Source of the DNA: Teleogryllus oceanicus
Taxonomy: Eukaryota; Arthropoda; Insecta; Orthoptera; Gryllidae
Assembly (NCBI GenBank): GCA_964035755.1
Contig: CAXIVR010000001.1
Coordinates: forward strand, 86,037,209-86,101,208
Length of the DNA stretch: 64,000 bases
Reading direction: 5' to 3'
Shown: in pieces, positions 11,721 through 22,660 of the stretch
Position numbering within the stretch: position 1 is the first letter of the stretch
Layout of the letters: each line of letters opens with the position of its first letter
Made by a program: the position numbers and the translations under genes
Notes under the pieces: model-generated
The model's database searches: none
The model's input: only the letters and a program-made list of their open reading frames with translations
What the model was told of the DNA's origin: nothing

Positions 11721-12718
11721 TATATTTCGCGAATGTTCATTCCCGCCTCAGATATGGCATAATATTCTGGAGAAATACATCCTTTAGCTCCCAGACATTT
11801 AGATTACAAAAACGAATTGTACGAATAATAACGAAGTCCCGCCCACGTGATTCTTGTAAGCCTCTCTTCATTTATCTAGGAATTTTACTATTACCTTGAA
11901 TCAGTGGTTTTCGTAAAAACTGATTTGCTTAAGGGCGGGAATATATTTTCAGAAAATGCCGATGTCTATTAATTTAACACTCGACGTAGAAATCATATTC
12001 ATCAAGTGACAGTATCAACAGCTCATTACAAATATTCACATACAATACATGTACATTATTTACAACACTTTGACAAATGACATTAAACAATTAAATTTGA
12101 TAGAAAAGTTTAAATCCAAAGTGAAATCGTTTCTGCTGCATAACTGTTTCTATACAATTTTTCTATACAATTTCTATACAATCTGAGACTACACTGAGCA
12201 TCACAAGAAAAGTAACATTAATATTAACAGTGATATATAATGTATATATTTACCATTTGGACTGTATAATTCTAAACAATATGTAACACGTATTGTGTCG
12301 CAGCTTCTGAGACAATTACTCCCATTTCGATCAGGTTTTTCGTCCAGTTTCCCTGATCCATTGAGCAAATGCTGAGATGGCCCCTTGTTTTGCTTTTGGA
12401 CATAAATGTAACATCATCTGTGCACGTCTTCTAGAATTCAGTGGAAATATAGTTATTCAAATTATCATTTCCATGTTGTCGCGACAGGAAATATTCCTTG
12501 AAGGACATGATGGATAAGAGCCCAAAATTTATTGCTTATTTATTCCTGAAAATATATTTTATTACATGGGAGCGTTTTTTTAAATTAATTAACTCAAAAT
12601 TCAAGTAGTATAGGACTTAGTGTAGTGATCACAGAATTTTGTAAAAACGTGATCAGATTTCACTTCTCTCCATATCACGTCATACACAGTTTTAACTATT
12701 TTTTGACGTTAAATAAAT
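11721..12718 (+). mobile_element. Main LINE family copy A, nested in Dong-like element
   Basis: This 5'-truncated copy starts TATATTTCGCGAATGTTCAT and continues through the RT C-terminal domain (SSQTFRLQKRIVRIITKS in one frame, CKPLFIYLGILLLP in another), a Tyr/Asn-rich end, a 3' UTR of about 500 bp, and a TTAAATAAATAA tail. It aligns base by base with the minus-strand copy at 34869-36660 and the plus-strand copy at 53750-54517. AAAATGCT is present immediately before the copy (11706-11713) and across its end (12719-12726), consistent with a target-site duplication. Reading frames are broken. Confidence 0.85.
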
Positions 12719-13955
12719 AAAATGCTGCCTGTCATCAATGGTTTTAGCAATGACATCTGCGTGAAATTCGGTCTTGACAAATGTGTAATGAAATTCGCAG
12801 GAGGTATTACGGAAGAGTGAGACTTGTCCCGTAGTCCGCTCTCAACTCCAGCAATAAAATATCTACAATAGGTGGTACGGCGGTGTCACCGGGTACAGTT
12901 TCGGACGAATGGACTGGACTGAATTGAGTAAGAAATTCGAATGATGGATCGAAAAACCAGAAAACTGTTTACAATGCATCATGTCGCTCACCCTCGATCT
13001 GATGTACACAGATTGTGTCACGTAAGGAAGGGGACGAGACCTCAGACAAATCGAAGCCTCCTGTCACAATGGAATGGTCGGGGTGGGAAAGTATGTAGAC
13101 AGCCGTCAAGATGACCCACTAATGAGGCAGGTCATTATATCTGATCGAAGGATGGGAAACCGGCAATGTAAGTGTAGCAAGAAGCATTGCGAAGAAAACT
13201 ATGTAAGATACGCTGAATAACACACACACTGAAATTATGTTGCTACTTAACATGAAATGTGAGACAAACAAATCTTAAAGAAATTGCGGAGAGAGAAACC
13301 ACTCCATGGACAATATATAAAAAGAATGGGCAATGCGCAGATCGGTAAGAATCAATCGTACGTGGTTTAAAAGGGGAAGAATGAAGTCAGAATCAGAAGC
13401 AAATTGTTATAGCTGCCCAACATTAGGCGTTGAGAACACTACTCAATTCACGAAAAGACGATAGGGCGTGTAGTTTACTTTCACTGGCAGATCTGCACTG
13501 CCCTTAAGTTCCAAGCACATGCTCCAAGTTGTTTCAACACTCATCAAAATAGGTGGTCCGTGGTACTGTGAACAATATTGTACGACCAATAAATTCAAAC
13601 TGATCGCACGAATGCGGCAAACAAACCGGATATTGTTTGCCGCTTTCGGGATTCGCTCCGGGAATCGGAGAAAAATTGTGTCTACTTGTAGATGTGGCTG
13701 AGCCTTGAGATCAAAACGTTGTAACCAAGGAAGCAGAGAAACGTCTTGAATACGAAAGTTTGGAAATCGAAATCAGCTTAATTGGGGAGCGTAAAAACAC
13801 AGGTCGTCACAATAGTTATCAGAGCTCTGGGATTTGTTTGCAACACCTGTAAGAACTTGGCTAAACTGCCAGGTCACTCAAAAGACCGGGAAGTTCAAGA
13901 TATTGCTTTATTTAAAACAGCCCACATTTTGCGCAAAGTATTGAAGAGGTAGCGA
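12719..13955 (+). pseudogene. R4/Dong-like LINE protein, C-terminal part
   Basis: Resumes after the nested LINE with FSNDICVKFGLDKCVMKFAG, the thumb-side RT stretch that should directly follow the part ending at 11720. Later pieces are MDRKTRKLFTMHHVAHPRSD (about 12943), CGERNHSMDNI, RGRMKSESEAN (about 13376), VKTQVVTIVIRALGFVCNT (about 13795-13850), and ALFKTAHILRKVLKR before a stop near 13950. The last block matches the C-terminal end expected for Dong-type proteins. The zinc-finger and endonuclease region between about 13430 and 13750 is badly decayed. No active enzyme is possible. Confidence 0.75.
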
Positions 13956-14058
13956 CCGTCCCTAGATCTGCTTCTTAGAAATATGATACCAACCTGGTAT
14001 AGATTTTATATTTAACAGGCTTACACCTTTAGTCATGAAGTATAAGAATAATAATAAG

Positions 14059-15583
14059 AGCAACATTACCATCATTTCTTACTTCATCCCCCATGGCTAT
14101 CAACCCTGGGGTGCAAAAATTAATTCGGCATAAGTTCTGATCCTCCCCAAAGAGGTCACGTGCACTTGCCCCCCTAGAGAATATGACTGGGCCTTTTTCT
14201 GCGAAAGTTTACAATTCTTCGAATTAAATCTAAAAGTTGACATTTTTGCTGCAGTTTGGTATTAGCGCGATCTCGGATGTGTGCAATTTTCAGATTTTTA
14301 TCTGGTCCACCAACAGAGATATTACAGTTGGAAATATGGAAAAAATCCAAAATTCCAATTTTTAAGAGGGTGTAATTTTTGAGGGGTAATTTAGTTACCA
14401 ATGATATTTTACAAAATGTAACTATACTGTTGTGTGTAAAAGTACAGAAACAGTTAAGGCTGAGATTCTATTCCTTCCTTGAGAAATTACTCTCTGAAAA
14501 TCGAACTTTGGTCACTCGCGTTCCAAAGATTTGGTCGCAAATATTTCTCAACTAAAATCATACAAAGCAGGTAAACAATATTTCAATGTGTAGGCCAGAG
14601 TATACTGAATCCAATGCTTTTTTATTCTAGGATGCTAGAACAATCCAGACCTGAATAATTTTGACTAGAGTAAATGTCTACAAACGCAAAAAATGGCACA
14701 CGGCGTAAAACAAAAATGGCCGCCATTTGTAAACCAGATCCAATAAAAAAAATGTTTTCAAACTGCCAAATATATGGAAATGTTTGTACAAAATATGATT
14801 TTTTTTTCGAGATGGTCGAGCGACCAATTTATTAAATTCTGGACAATTTAAAATGGATAGACCCATGAGTGGTGTACAGTCTCGGACTAAGGAAACCAAT
14901 CGGATTATCAATAATTCCCTCGCCGTCCCCTCTCCCTCTGACCGTCCCTCACGCCGGCCCCCTCTCTAACACAACGATAAACCTCTAAACCCACATCAAA
15001 ACACACGAAATACCGTTTTGCTGTTGCGAAAGAAACGGTAATTGTAAATGAATTAATGTCAATCTATCCATCCTGTCAATTATGTTTTAATACTGCTGGC
15101 TGAACAGCTGAACTTCAATCTGTCAATGTTTTGTTAATATATTGAAGATCTCGCACGTCTCATTCACTTTTCATACACTGAGATTTTTGAAATTTTATTT
15201 TTCGATTTTTTAAAAATTTCCTTGTATGCTAACTTTGTCCTGACAATAACGAACACACACGCACAAAAAAAAGAATTAATCAATTTGGTGCAGCCGTTCG
15301 GAAGTTATTCGCTTAGATACATTTCGCCGATTCATTTTTATTTACATAGATTTCTGAAATATTGAGGTTTAATAATTACCCTGTCACGGTTATTAGTAAA
15401 TTGATAAGACATTGAATGGTATCCAGAATTAACATCAGGGTAACATGTCGACAAAACATGTGATGACATAAAATGTTAACATTGCTATTCTCAGCGTGTT
15501 TCTGAGTTGTTGCTTTTTGCCTCCACTGGGACACCCACGACCGTTTCACTATTTGGATGGAATTCAGATATATTTAAATTAAA
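14059..15583. other. Intergenic, mostly unassigned
   Basis: No motif-bearing frame. At 15230-15340 a stretch with a CA-rich run, GTGCAGCCGTTCGGAAGTTA and TTCATTTTTATTTACATAG resembles the 3' ends of RTE-type LINEs, but it is too short to call. The block at 14160-14400 (LKIGILDFFHISNCNIS on the minus strand) is not recognised. Confidence 0.35.
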
Positions 15584-16045
15584 CTGAGGTGGCTCAGAGC
15601 ATCAATTGATGTCAATGCAGTGCCTCTGACTTGGAGGTCGATGGTTCGTGTCCCAAAAGTGGCAGAAGTTTCAACAATACCTAGGTCGAATTCTGCCGCT
15701 GTCTGGAGAACAATGCTAGCGGCCGGATGCTCTGATTGGTAGTTTTGCGTAGTTTTTCCGATCAACACCAGGCGAATGCCGGAGCAGTACCCTAATAAAC
15801 AGGCCACTTACCGCCCACGATATTTCCTTACTATTCATTTTCCTACCCTCAACGCTTAATTACACTCACACGTACAGGCACTACACTACCACACATTTCA
15901 AGAGACTAGTGAGGAACTTGGAGCTTGTTCCGACTGAGGCTGTGTCTCGCTGGTGGGAGATATTTGGTTGGGAAAGTCCGCATGCTGACGTGGAGGTCGG
16001 CGTTGGATCTTGCCCTGCCGAATAGTCACCGTCAGATCAGCGCGC
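15584..16045 (+). mobile_element. tRNA-derived SINE, copy 1, 3' truncated
   Basis: Starts with the tRNA-like head: GGTGGCTCAGAGCATCAATT (A box) and, about 50 bp on, GATGGTTCGTGTCCC (B box). The body follows with TCCGATCAACACCAGGCGAA, GCACTACACTACCACACAT and CTCGCTGGTGGGAGATATTT, all found in the other copies at the same spacing. Similarity fades near 16045, before the shared 3' tail. The head would be an internal RNA polymerase III promoter. It is not a tRNA gene, since the acceptor and anticodon arms do not fold as in a tRNA. Confidence 0.8.
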
Positions 16046-16910
16046 CAGGTTCGGTGAAGAGTGTCGAGTGTTTCATGGTGTACCTCCGAATATGTAACTT
16101 GTGTCGTGATAAAATACGTATTAACACATTGACTTATACACGCGTGAAAATTACACTGGCTTCAAGGCGAAATAGAAGTATCTAAACTCATGATTTAACT
16201 GAGGATGAATGGATGGTGGCTGTTGCGAGTTTCGGTTGGAGCTTTTGATTTTTCTCAATCATGAAAGGTGTAAGAGTGGCAGCCGTGTAAAGAAAATGAA
16301 TCCCTTTAGCAATGATAGCGGCGACATCTAGATTTGGACAAATTATAACAAGAAATTAATATTCAATGGGCAAAGTTCGTGCTGTCGGCATTATAAGCAG
16401 TTACCTGGTCACTGCAGTTAAATCAAGGTTTTTCGTACCTAATTCTAACTTCAGAAGACCCGAAGAAATACAAATTTTATAAAATTTAGTATTTTGTTCC
16501 TGCTGCATTTCAAACTTGACCAACGGCCATGTACTGCTTTCTAAAACATCCACAGTACTGCCTGCAAAAATATTTACATTAATAAATCCCTGACACAAAC
16601 TAATGATTTGAATATGCCAACAACTACAATTGCTATGAAAATGCAAGTAGCAAATGTGAAGTAATAGACAATCGTTAGTCATGAATTGATATCTTGGAAT
16701 AAATATATAAAATAAAATGAGAACTAGTTTTAACTATGATAAAAAATACATTTCGATTCTTTAAAGTAAATTTAATGTGATAAAAGAAATAATTACATCT
16801 CATGTACAACAGTTGGCTGGATATAACAATACTGAAACTAAGCATGAATTACGTTCCTGTTGATAGGATTCGGCAAGCGAGAAAACTTTGGAAGGCACTG
16901 CGTTAGAATC
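16046..16910. other. Intergenic, no recognised feature
   Basis: The 93-codon minus frame (16401-16682) has several Cys and His residues but no known arrangement. No repeats shared with the rest of the window were seen. Confidence 0.4.
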
Positions 16911-17175
16911 GCCCCTCTCTCTCTCTCTCTCCTACAACAGCTATTCATTGATCGCGAGTGCTCTTAACGGCTGACGTCACCCTAGGGTGCAGCTCGCAGC
17001 CCTCCAGGAAATTAATCTGCGCATTCCCCGGGCTAAGTCTGCCAGGCGACGCACGTGTCCTCGCGCGTCGCGCCGCGTGCTCTTGGACTTCGCTCGATAG
17101 GTGGCCCCCGCGCATGAGAATATCATCCCACCAGTGCACTATGGGGCAAATGACAGCAAAACCTGGCAGAAATTA
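16911..17175. promoter_or_regulatory. CpG-rich block with CT run, possible promoter
   Basis: A (CT)n run at 16914-16931 is followed by about 170 bp far richer in GC and CpG than the surroundings, including GCACGTGTCCTCGCGCGTCG. Both strands are open by chance because stops are rare in such DNA. No TATA box is visible. It precedes a possible first exon at about 17400-17430, so a CpG-island promoter for that unit is one reading. Confidence 0.35.
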
Positions 17176-17399
17176 AAAAAACCAAAATTATTTAGGGTGA
17201 AAATTTCTTATGGTTTCGTGCAAAGGAGAACCTGGACGAATATGTCCTAGCATGTCACACCGCTTGGGCTGTCCGTCTCCACCGTAGAGCTTTCAGTTCA
17301 TGCAGTGTTGTAGTGACGGTCAGACGTGCTTTTCATTAGTGAGAATTTATCTCTAGGTTCGTGGTGTTTTTCAGTCAGTGTGTGTGAAGAAAACCAACT

Positions 17400-18730
17400 T
17401 TTTGCAATGGAAACTTCAAGTTCAGGTATTTAATGTTATTTAGCATGTGACAAACACAAAATCTAGAACTTAATATTAATAGAAATAAAACTACAAAGAA
17501 ATAGCTTTTAACATTTAAAACGTACGTCTAATTTTGTGAAACACACAACTTTTTAATTATGTATCAAAGGTGATCAAGCCTTGATCTTTGTTTCTCGCTA
17601 TTCAGTAATGTTCCAAATATATTATACAGTTGTTTTTTCTTGCTACTTTTGCTACTTTCTTCACCGGAATGATTTTTTACGGACGTGTCTGCACGTAAAA
17701 TACCGGAAATGAATTGTGTACTATGTGAGTAATTTTTTTTTGGGCAGGCAAGAGTTCGAATACTGTTCATATCAAGAGAAAAGAACTTTTGGATATTATG
17801 TGGAGCTCTAATGAGAGAGAAACAGACAAAAAATTTGATTTCTTGACTGAAAAACTGAAGACAAGAACAAAGTGTAGTTCACGGTTTGTCAATACTACAT
17901 AGGTTGATACGCATGTTTGAGTGCCTATTGCATTTGGCTTATAAGTTACCTATTAAGACGTGGCAAGCGCGAGGGAATGCTAAAAACACTCTGGCTGAAA
18001 ATAAAGCTCGTATTCAGAGAAAATTCGAGAACGCAGTGGTTTGATTGTGGATCAGCCAAAACCAGGATCCGGTAATACAAATACCAGAAATACAGCTCGA
18101 CGGTTCTTTCAGAACCTTGAACTATCTGCTGAAATTACACGCATTGATGTAAATTTATTTAAAATGTTGCAATAATTATGATTGTCGTATCAAGTGGCAG
18201 TGAAATTCATGTTGAAAAGTTACGGGCTTTTGCTCAGAACACGGCTCGGTATTTTGTTAAAAATATCCATGGTACAACATGTCACCTACACTGCACAAGT
18301 ATTTTATTCATGGACCTGATACTGTCTCGTCAGCTTTGCCTCCAATTGGACAATTAACAGAGGAAGCTCAAGAAGCACTCAACAAAGATTTTAAGAAAAC
18401 AGAGAGCACTTCTCCCGAAAATGTTCCGTGAAAAAACTAATAGTGATGTTTTAAATTTACTGCTCTTAAGATCAGATCCACTTATCGTCAACAAGAGAAA
18501 ATTACCTACGAAAAATGTGCAAAGCCTCCCAGAAGAAGCTCAGGAACTATTGGTTCATCCACCCGAACACATTGTTCATTCTGAAAATTATGAGGCCCGC
18601 GCGGATGATGATTGCGATGACACAGTTCATACTATTGATAGCGATGATGATGATTATTTTTTAATGATTTAATATAATTTAACTATATTTATATTTGACT
18701 TTAATTTATGTAATTAATAAAACCTTTCAT
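17400..18730 (+). pseudogene. Decayed copy of a repeated arthropod ORF, function unknown
   Basis: A possible first exon, ATGGAAACTTCAAGTTCAG followed by GTATTT (donor-like), lies at 17407-17425. From about 17800 several frames give blocks in a fixed order: LHLAYKLPIKTWQARGNAKN, LAENKARIQRKFEN, GLIVDQPKPGSGNTN plus TARRFFQNLELSAEITRIDV, SEIHVEKLRAFAQNTARYFV, LHKYFIHGPDTVSSALPPIG plus QLTEEAQEALNKDFKKT, and LNLLLLRSDPLIVNKRKLPT. The open end (18421-18672) is acidic (DSDDDDYFLMI) and is followed by AATAAA at 18716. I recall this block order in a repeated, unnamed arthropod protein family that is probably transposon-borne. Several stops break the frame. Confidence 0.55.
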
Positions 18731-19645
18731 TTTTTGCTCCCCCTTCAATAAAACGTAATGTAACGTTATTTTTTGTTTTTATTTACAATGCGTATTTCTA
18801 GAAAATCGACTATTTTTTTGTCAGATGAAGAGGTATCGAATTGGAAGTTACACCATTTCTTTCAACATGAATTTCTCTTTACAGTGATATGCAATACTAT
18901 GGGTTATAGGTGTTACTCGAATTAATGCCAGAAATGAGGCCCTCTTGCCCCACTGTGCAGTGGCGGCTTGTAGGCTAGTGCCAGTGTGCCGTGGCACCAC
19001 AAGGAAAAGAACACTTTCACCACATATGTGTATAAAATATCGTTTCTTCAAAATATTTTTCTTTGTACTAATTCGTTGGAACGAGCATGTAGTCCTTAAA
19101 TGTGCTATCAATACTCTTCAAACGCCCAGTGCAGAGTGCTATCTGCCGGCCTCTTTCTAAATAGCTGAGACACGGATTGGCACCATTTCTGTCCATTTAA
19201 CGCTGTATAAAGAACGTTGTTTGTATGCGTCCCTTATGGATGAGATGATGCCAAAATCGAATTGGCGCAATAGTTTAAGTTATGTCCCATAGAGTGCACT
19301 GATGACATTATCTTCATCGAATATACTCTCTCTCGCTCAGGATGTCCCCGATGCTCTGGTATTTCTTACGTCTTTCCTTGTAATTCGCATATGGAGAGGC
19401 GGCGTACGCCGTGGGCCTAAACCTTCTTTCCGTACCCTTCTTCGCCGAACTCAGGAGGCTGTGACATCTTGAGATTACTGTGGGCACACAGGCTTTCAGG
19501 TTGAGTATTTTCATTTGATCTTATTATTTTTCGTTTATTTCCAGTTTAGTTCTGGTTATAAATTAATAAACAGGGCCACTGTAAAATTAAATTTTGTTGC
19601 CCAGGAATTTTATTTTAGAGATTTATGAACCAGTTTTAAATTATC
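18731..19645. other. Intergenic with hAT-like end motif
   Basis: CAGTGGCGGCTTGTAG at 18958-18973 resembles a known hAT-type terminal motif, but its inverted partner was not found within the next 1.2 kb. The rest, including the CpG-containing patch at 19370-19470, is unassigned. Confidence 0.3.
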
Positions 19646-19800
19646 GCATCGATGTTTAACATCGATCGTTTTCGATCAATGTTTTAACACTGATGTTTTG
19701 AAAATTATTTATTAACATTTATTTTGAATATTTGTATTAACATCGATCTATTGATAATTGTTAACTTCGATTTTTTGTTATCGATGTCGCATCACTAACT
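19646..19800. repeat. Cluster of ATCGAT motifs, hAT-like subterminal region
   Basis: At least five related motifs (GCATCGATGTT, AACATCGATCG, TTCGATCAATG, AACATCGATCTA, TTATCGATGTCGCATCACTA) lie in both directions in 150 bp. On the minus strand the last reads TAGTGATGCGACATCGATAA, similar to hAT-type terminal inverted repeats in insects. Clusters of such motifs near an end are typical transposase-binding regions. The opposite terminus was not found. Confidence 0.45.
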
Positions 19801-19984
19801 GCAGCACCCATAGAGATCCGCACCGGCCGCCACGGCATTCCATCCTTGAGAAAGTTTCGAAAATGAATAGGAAAGACAATGGGAAGAGTCCCACCTCAAT
19901 GACGACAGGCTTGCAGGAATAACGTGCATGGTATTTGATTATTATTTGCACATTTTTTCTGCAATTTAAAGATTTGATTACGAT

Positions 19985-20325
19985 GCGTTTCGGAAGAATA
20001 TAATGCCATCTTTCAGACGGGAACTTTCAGAAAATACTCGTAACTAGATGCATGATATCTAATTGAATTTTAAACAAAAGTGAATAAGTAATATACTGAA
20101 TTTAATTTGAAGTTCTTCCTAAACATATCTAAAGAGTTTTATTAACTTTCTTCACAAAAACTTCCATACAAGATAGCTTAATTAAATTTCTCCTGAAATT
20201 ACGGACCTGCCAATTTTTTGTACAAATATCAACCATTTACAAGATTTTTCCGTTTGAGATTTGGGAGAATTGAAAGATCCAGAAATTTTGTTACCTTAAC
20301 ATCAGCTAATTGCGAATTGTTCTTT
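19985..20325 (-). mobile_element. Old LINE fragment related to the main family
   Basis: On the plus strand the piece runs ATAATGCCATCTTTCAGACG, then a diverged middle, then TTTGGGAGAATTGAAAGATC and ATTTTGTTACCTTAACATCA. The matched pieces in the better copy at 35815-36005 are ATTATGCCATATCTCAGGCG, TTTGACTGAATTGAGAGACC and ATTTTGTTGCCGTATAATCA, in the same order and spacing. It therefore corresponds to the RT C-terminal domain. It is much more diverged than the other copies, so it is an older insertion or a sister subfamily. No frame is open. Confidence 0.6.
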
Positions 20326-21090
20326 TTCAGTGCCTCCTGCGATTGTATGTTTGATACATAAAACAACCAAAATAGAAATCTAATTTTAAAACACGATTTT
20401 AAAAATCGGTTCGTTCCAGTATGCGACCAATTCGATGCGTTAATTCAATTCCAACCATTCATATGTAACCATACTGTAATGACTCGGAGCCACACATTTA
20501 AAAAAATAGGTTGTAGCGCCAATTTCCCCTAATGGTCCGTACTTCATCGACATTTGATCGCGAATTTCATGTAAAGACCCAGGGACATACATTACATTTA
20601 TAAAAAGAGACAGAGGTCATCTATATAGGGGTTCAGGGCGTTGGCCTAGCCCTAAATAAGGCCGGCTCTAGAAATCTCAGGAAGATTGGGTGGTCCAGGA
20701 TCGGGGTATGATGCAAATTCGAGATTATTAATTACGTAAACAAATTGACGCAATCGCATCGCCAAAATGACGGTGAGTGATAATTAACAAAAAATAAAAT
20801 GATACTAAATAATTCATTTACATAGATTTTTTAAATTGTGAATGAACACACTATGGGCTAATTATGGCCGGCTGCCTTCGTAGTTTTAAAGACTATTATT
20901 CATTGGCAATTGCTTAGATAATTGAGTCGGCGTAATCCCTTGCTATTGACATGACTTTCGGCAATGGTACGAGACGCGGCTGACAGAGTAGACTGCGGCA
21001 TGCGTCGATGGCGCGTTACGACCAGCTCTGGGGATGATTTGGGGCAGCAATTCATGAAGCGCGAGATCGCCGAGCGAACGTGTCTTTGAA
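20326..21090. other. Intergenic, no recognised feature
   Basis: Becomes more CpG-rich from about 20940, where the frames that run into the GTCCA repeat begin. No recognised domain. Confidence 0.35.
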
Positions 21091-21136
21091 GTCCAGTCCA
21101 GTCCAGTCCAGTCCAGTCCAGTCCAGTCCAGTCCAG
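21091..21136. repeat. (GTCCA)9 tandem repeat
   Basis: Nine perfect 5-bp units plus one base. On the minus strand it reads as repeated LDWTG in all frames in turn, because the unit is not a multiple of three. It lies inside a moderately CpG-rich stretch and is likely a simple minisatellite, not a protein repeat. Confidence 0.95.
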
Positions 21137-21826
21137 CACAGGCCTGGCCCCAAGGATGAATTGGATGTGTTTGGGACATACACATATCAAGAGCTCCTTT
21201 ACACCATCACACGAAACCGGACAGTATGGGCGACAAGTGTCGCTGAATGTGAGAAGTGCTGGCTCGTGATTGCAGTAGTTAGCACTGTGGGTTTCAGCCC
21301 ATGTCTGCTTGGAACTTGCCGGCGTCGATAGCAGGCACCGCTAACCGAATTCGTTTACTACGCTCCGTGAAGTGACAGACGTTAAGCGAATACGAAACTC
21401 GCGGGGTTTTGGTTGGTCTTGGTCTAACCGCGTCGAGCCCCTGGTCGAAGGGACAAAAGGCGCTGTCTGCGACGTGACGAGAGACTAAGGTATAGATAAA
21501 GTAATTACTTCCCATTAGTAACGGAGGATTACTCGAGGGAAAAACCCTCAATAGCCAACAAGGGTTATAGACGCGTTGCGTCAAGGACGACGTAAGAAAT
21601 TTTAAGGAAAATCTTTGGTCTCCCAAAATACGTCTGTCCTCTCTTGGTCTCTCAGAACCTTTCTCTTTACCAGCCTTAACCTTTCTCTCCCATCTCTAAT
21701 TCACGGCTTCCCGACTACCATATGGTCCCAGAAAGGGTTCGCATTCGCAGTTTAAATTTTGCTTGGAGAGAATTCTGGTGGGATTATTGGGCATTATTGG
21801 GTGTTATTGCGTATCGGACATTATTG

Positions 21827-21829
<3 letters not shown>
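21137..21829. other. Unassigned, moderately CpG-rich stretch
   Basis: A 110-codon minus frame (21294-21626) has no recognised domain. Elevated CpG and the nearby pentamer array suggest a repeat unit or old regulatory DNA, but nothing more can be supported. Confidence 0.3.

Positions 21830-21861
<32 letters not shown>
21830..21861. repeat. (GT)n microsatellite
   Basis: About 16 uninterrupted GT units, followed by a short CTCTCGCTCTCTC stretch. Confidence 0.95.
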
Positions 21862-21862
<1 letters not shown>

Positions 21863-21974
21863 GCTCTCGCTCTCTCAGAGAAAATAGTTAGGATTGCACA
21901 CTTACGCAAGACAAATTACCATGAAATATAGAGCTGAGGGGTACTGGCTGTTGTAAAATGCTCTTCGAATGCGT

Positions 21975-22660
21975 CTACATTCTTGCGGAGTGTGAACAAA
22001 ATTATGTAATGCTGCGAAAAAAAAATTGTGAATTTTCGACAGAAAAGCTCTTTTTACAGGGTTTTGCTAATGAAAAATTGGATAATTTCAGTCCTTAAAT
22101 TGAGAAAAACCCTTTAACATGGGATGTAGCCAAAATCAATTGTTTTGTGGGTCCTTGATATCGAAAAACCGAATTAAGGTAAAACGTCCGCCCGTCCCTG
22201 TCTGAACAATGCTACCGGCTAAACCGTTCAGCCGATTTTCTCCAAAATTCACATTCCTCAATCGATGTGGCTGTTGTCGCGGCCCCCTTGAATTTGAAAA
22301 CGATATTTTAATTGATGGAGGGGGTACATTACATAAAGCCCCTGGCAGATTTTCGAAATTTAAAAAAAATGGCTCCATCGTTTATTAAATTTTCTTGTTG
22401 GATAGTGTGAAGGACGTTCAAGAGAATGGTGCAGTTCTCATTTTCTTTGAAAAAATTCAAAAAATTTTCTGTGACTTTCTACAATTACAATAATAGAGAT
22501 GGCGATTTTTGCTTTAATGAAATTTGTTTTTAAAGATAGATTTTGAAGCGAGTTCATGTATAATTTTTCGAATATTTGAATACTTTTCGCATAATTTTGC
22601 GTGAAAATACAGGCGAGAAAGTACGTGCTCATTGAGCACCGCCCGTTTCTTTTGTCAACC
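21975..22660 (+). repeat. Repeat family X, copy 1
   Basis: Non-coding repeat with landmarks TATGTAATGCTGCGAAAA, TTTCGACAGAAAAGCTC, TGTCTGAACAATGCTACCGG, CAGCCGATTTTCTCCAAAAT, AATGGCTCCATCG, and a last part with TAAAGATAGATTTTGAAGC and GCGTGAAAATAC, ending at GTGCTCATTGAGCAC. The same landmarks occur in the same order at 52640-53270, and partly at 26380-26770 (reverse), 50940-51260 and 55375-55515. No protein is encoded. The TCCGCC-CGTCC-type block recalls non-coding parts of insect transposons, but I cannot name a family. Confidence 0.6.

Larger units (their letters stand above)
9160..14058 (+). mobile_element. R4/Dong-like LINE, degenerate, with nested insertion
   Basis: One long element can be traced on the plus strand through a leader (about 9160-9749), a protein start at ATG 9750, an N-terminal block, reverse transcriptase and C-terminal domain, ending at about 13950. 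It is split by another LINE at 11721-12718. The 3' end falls in GAATAATAATAAG (14046-14058). TAA repeats are the known insertion target of Dong elements, which supports the family call. Codon frames are broken many times. Only the part from 9750 on is supported by protein-level similarity; the leader limits are estimated from where the oppositely oriented RTE-like LINE stops. Confidence 0.75.

Noticed and set aside
15230..15350. RTE-type LINE 3' end
   Set aside because: The resemblance rests on about 40 bp recalled from memory; kept only as a remark in the gap entry.
20900..21190. Repeated LDWTG protein
   Set aside because: The GTCCA pentamer array gives the same peptide in several frames, so it is not evidence of coding.
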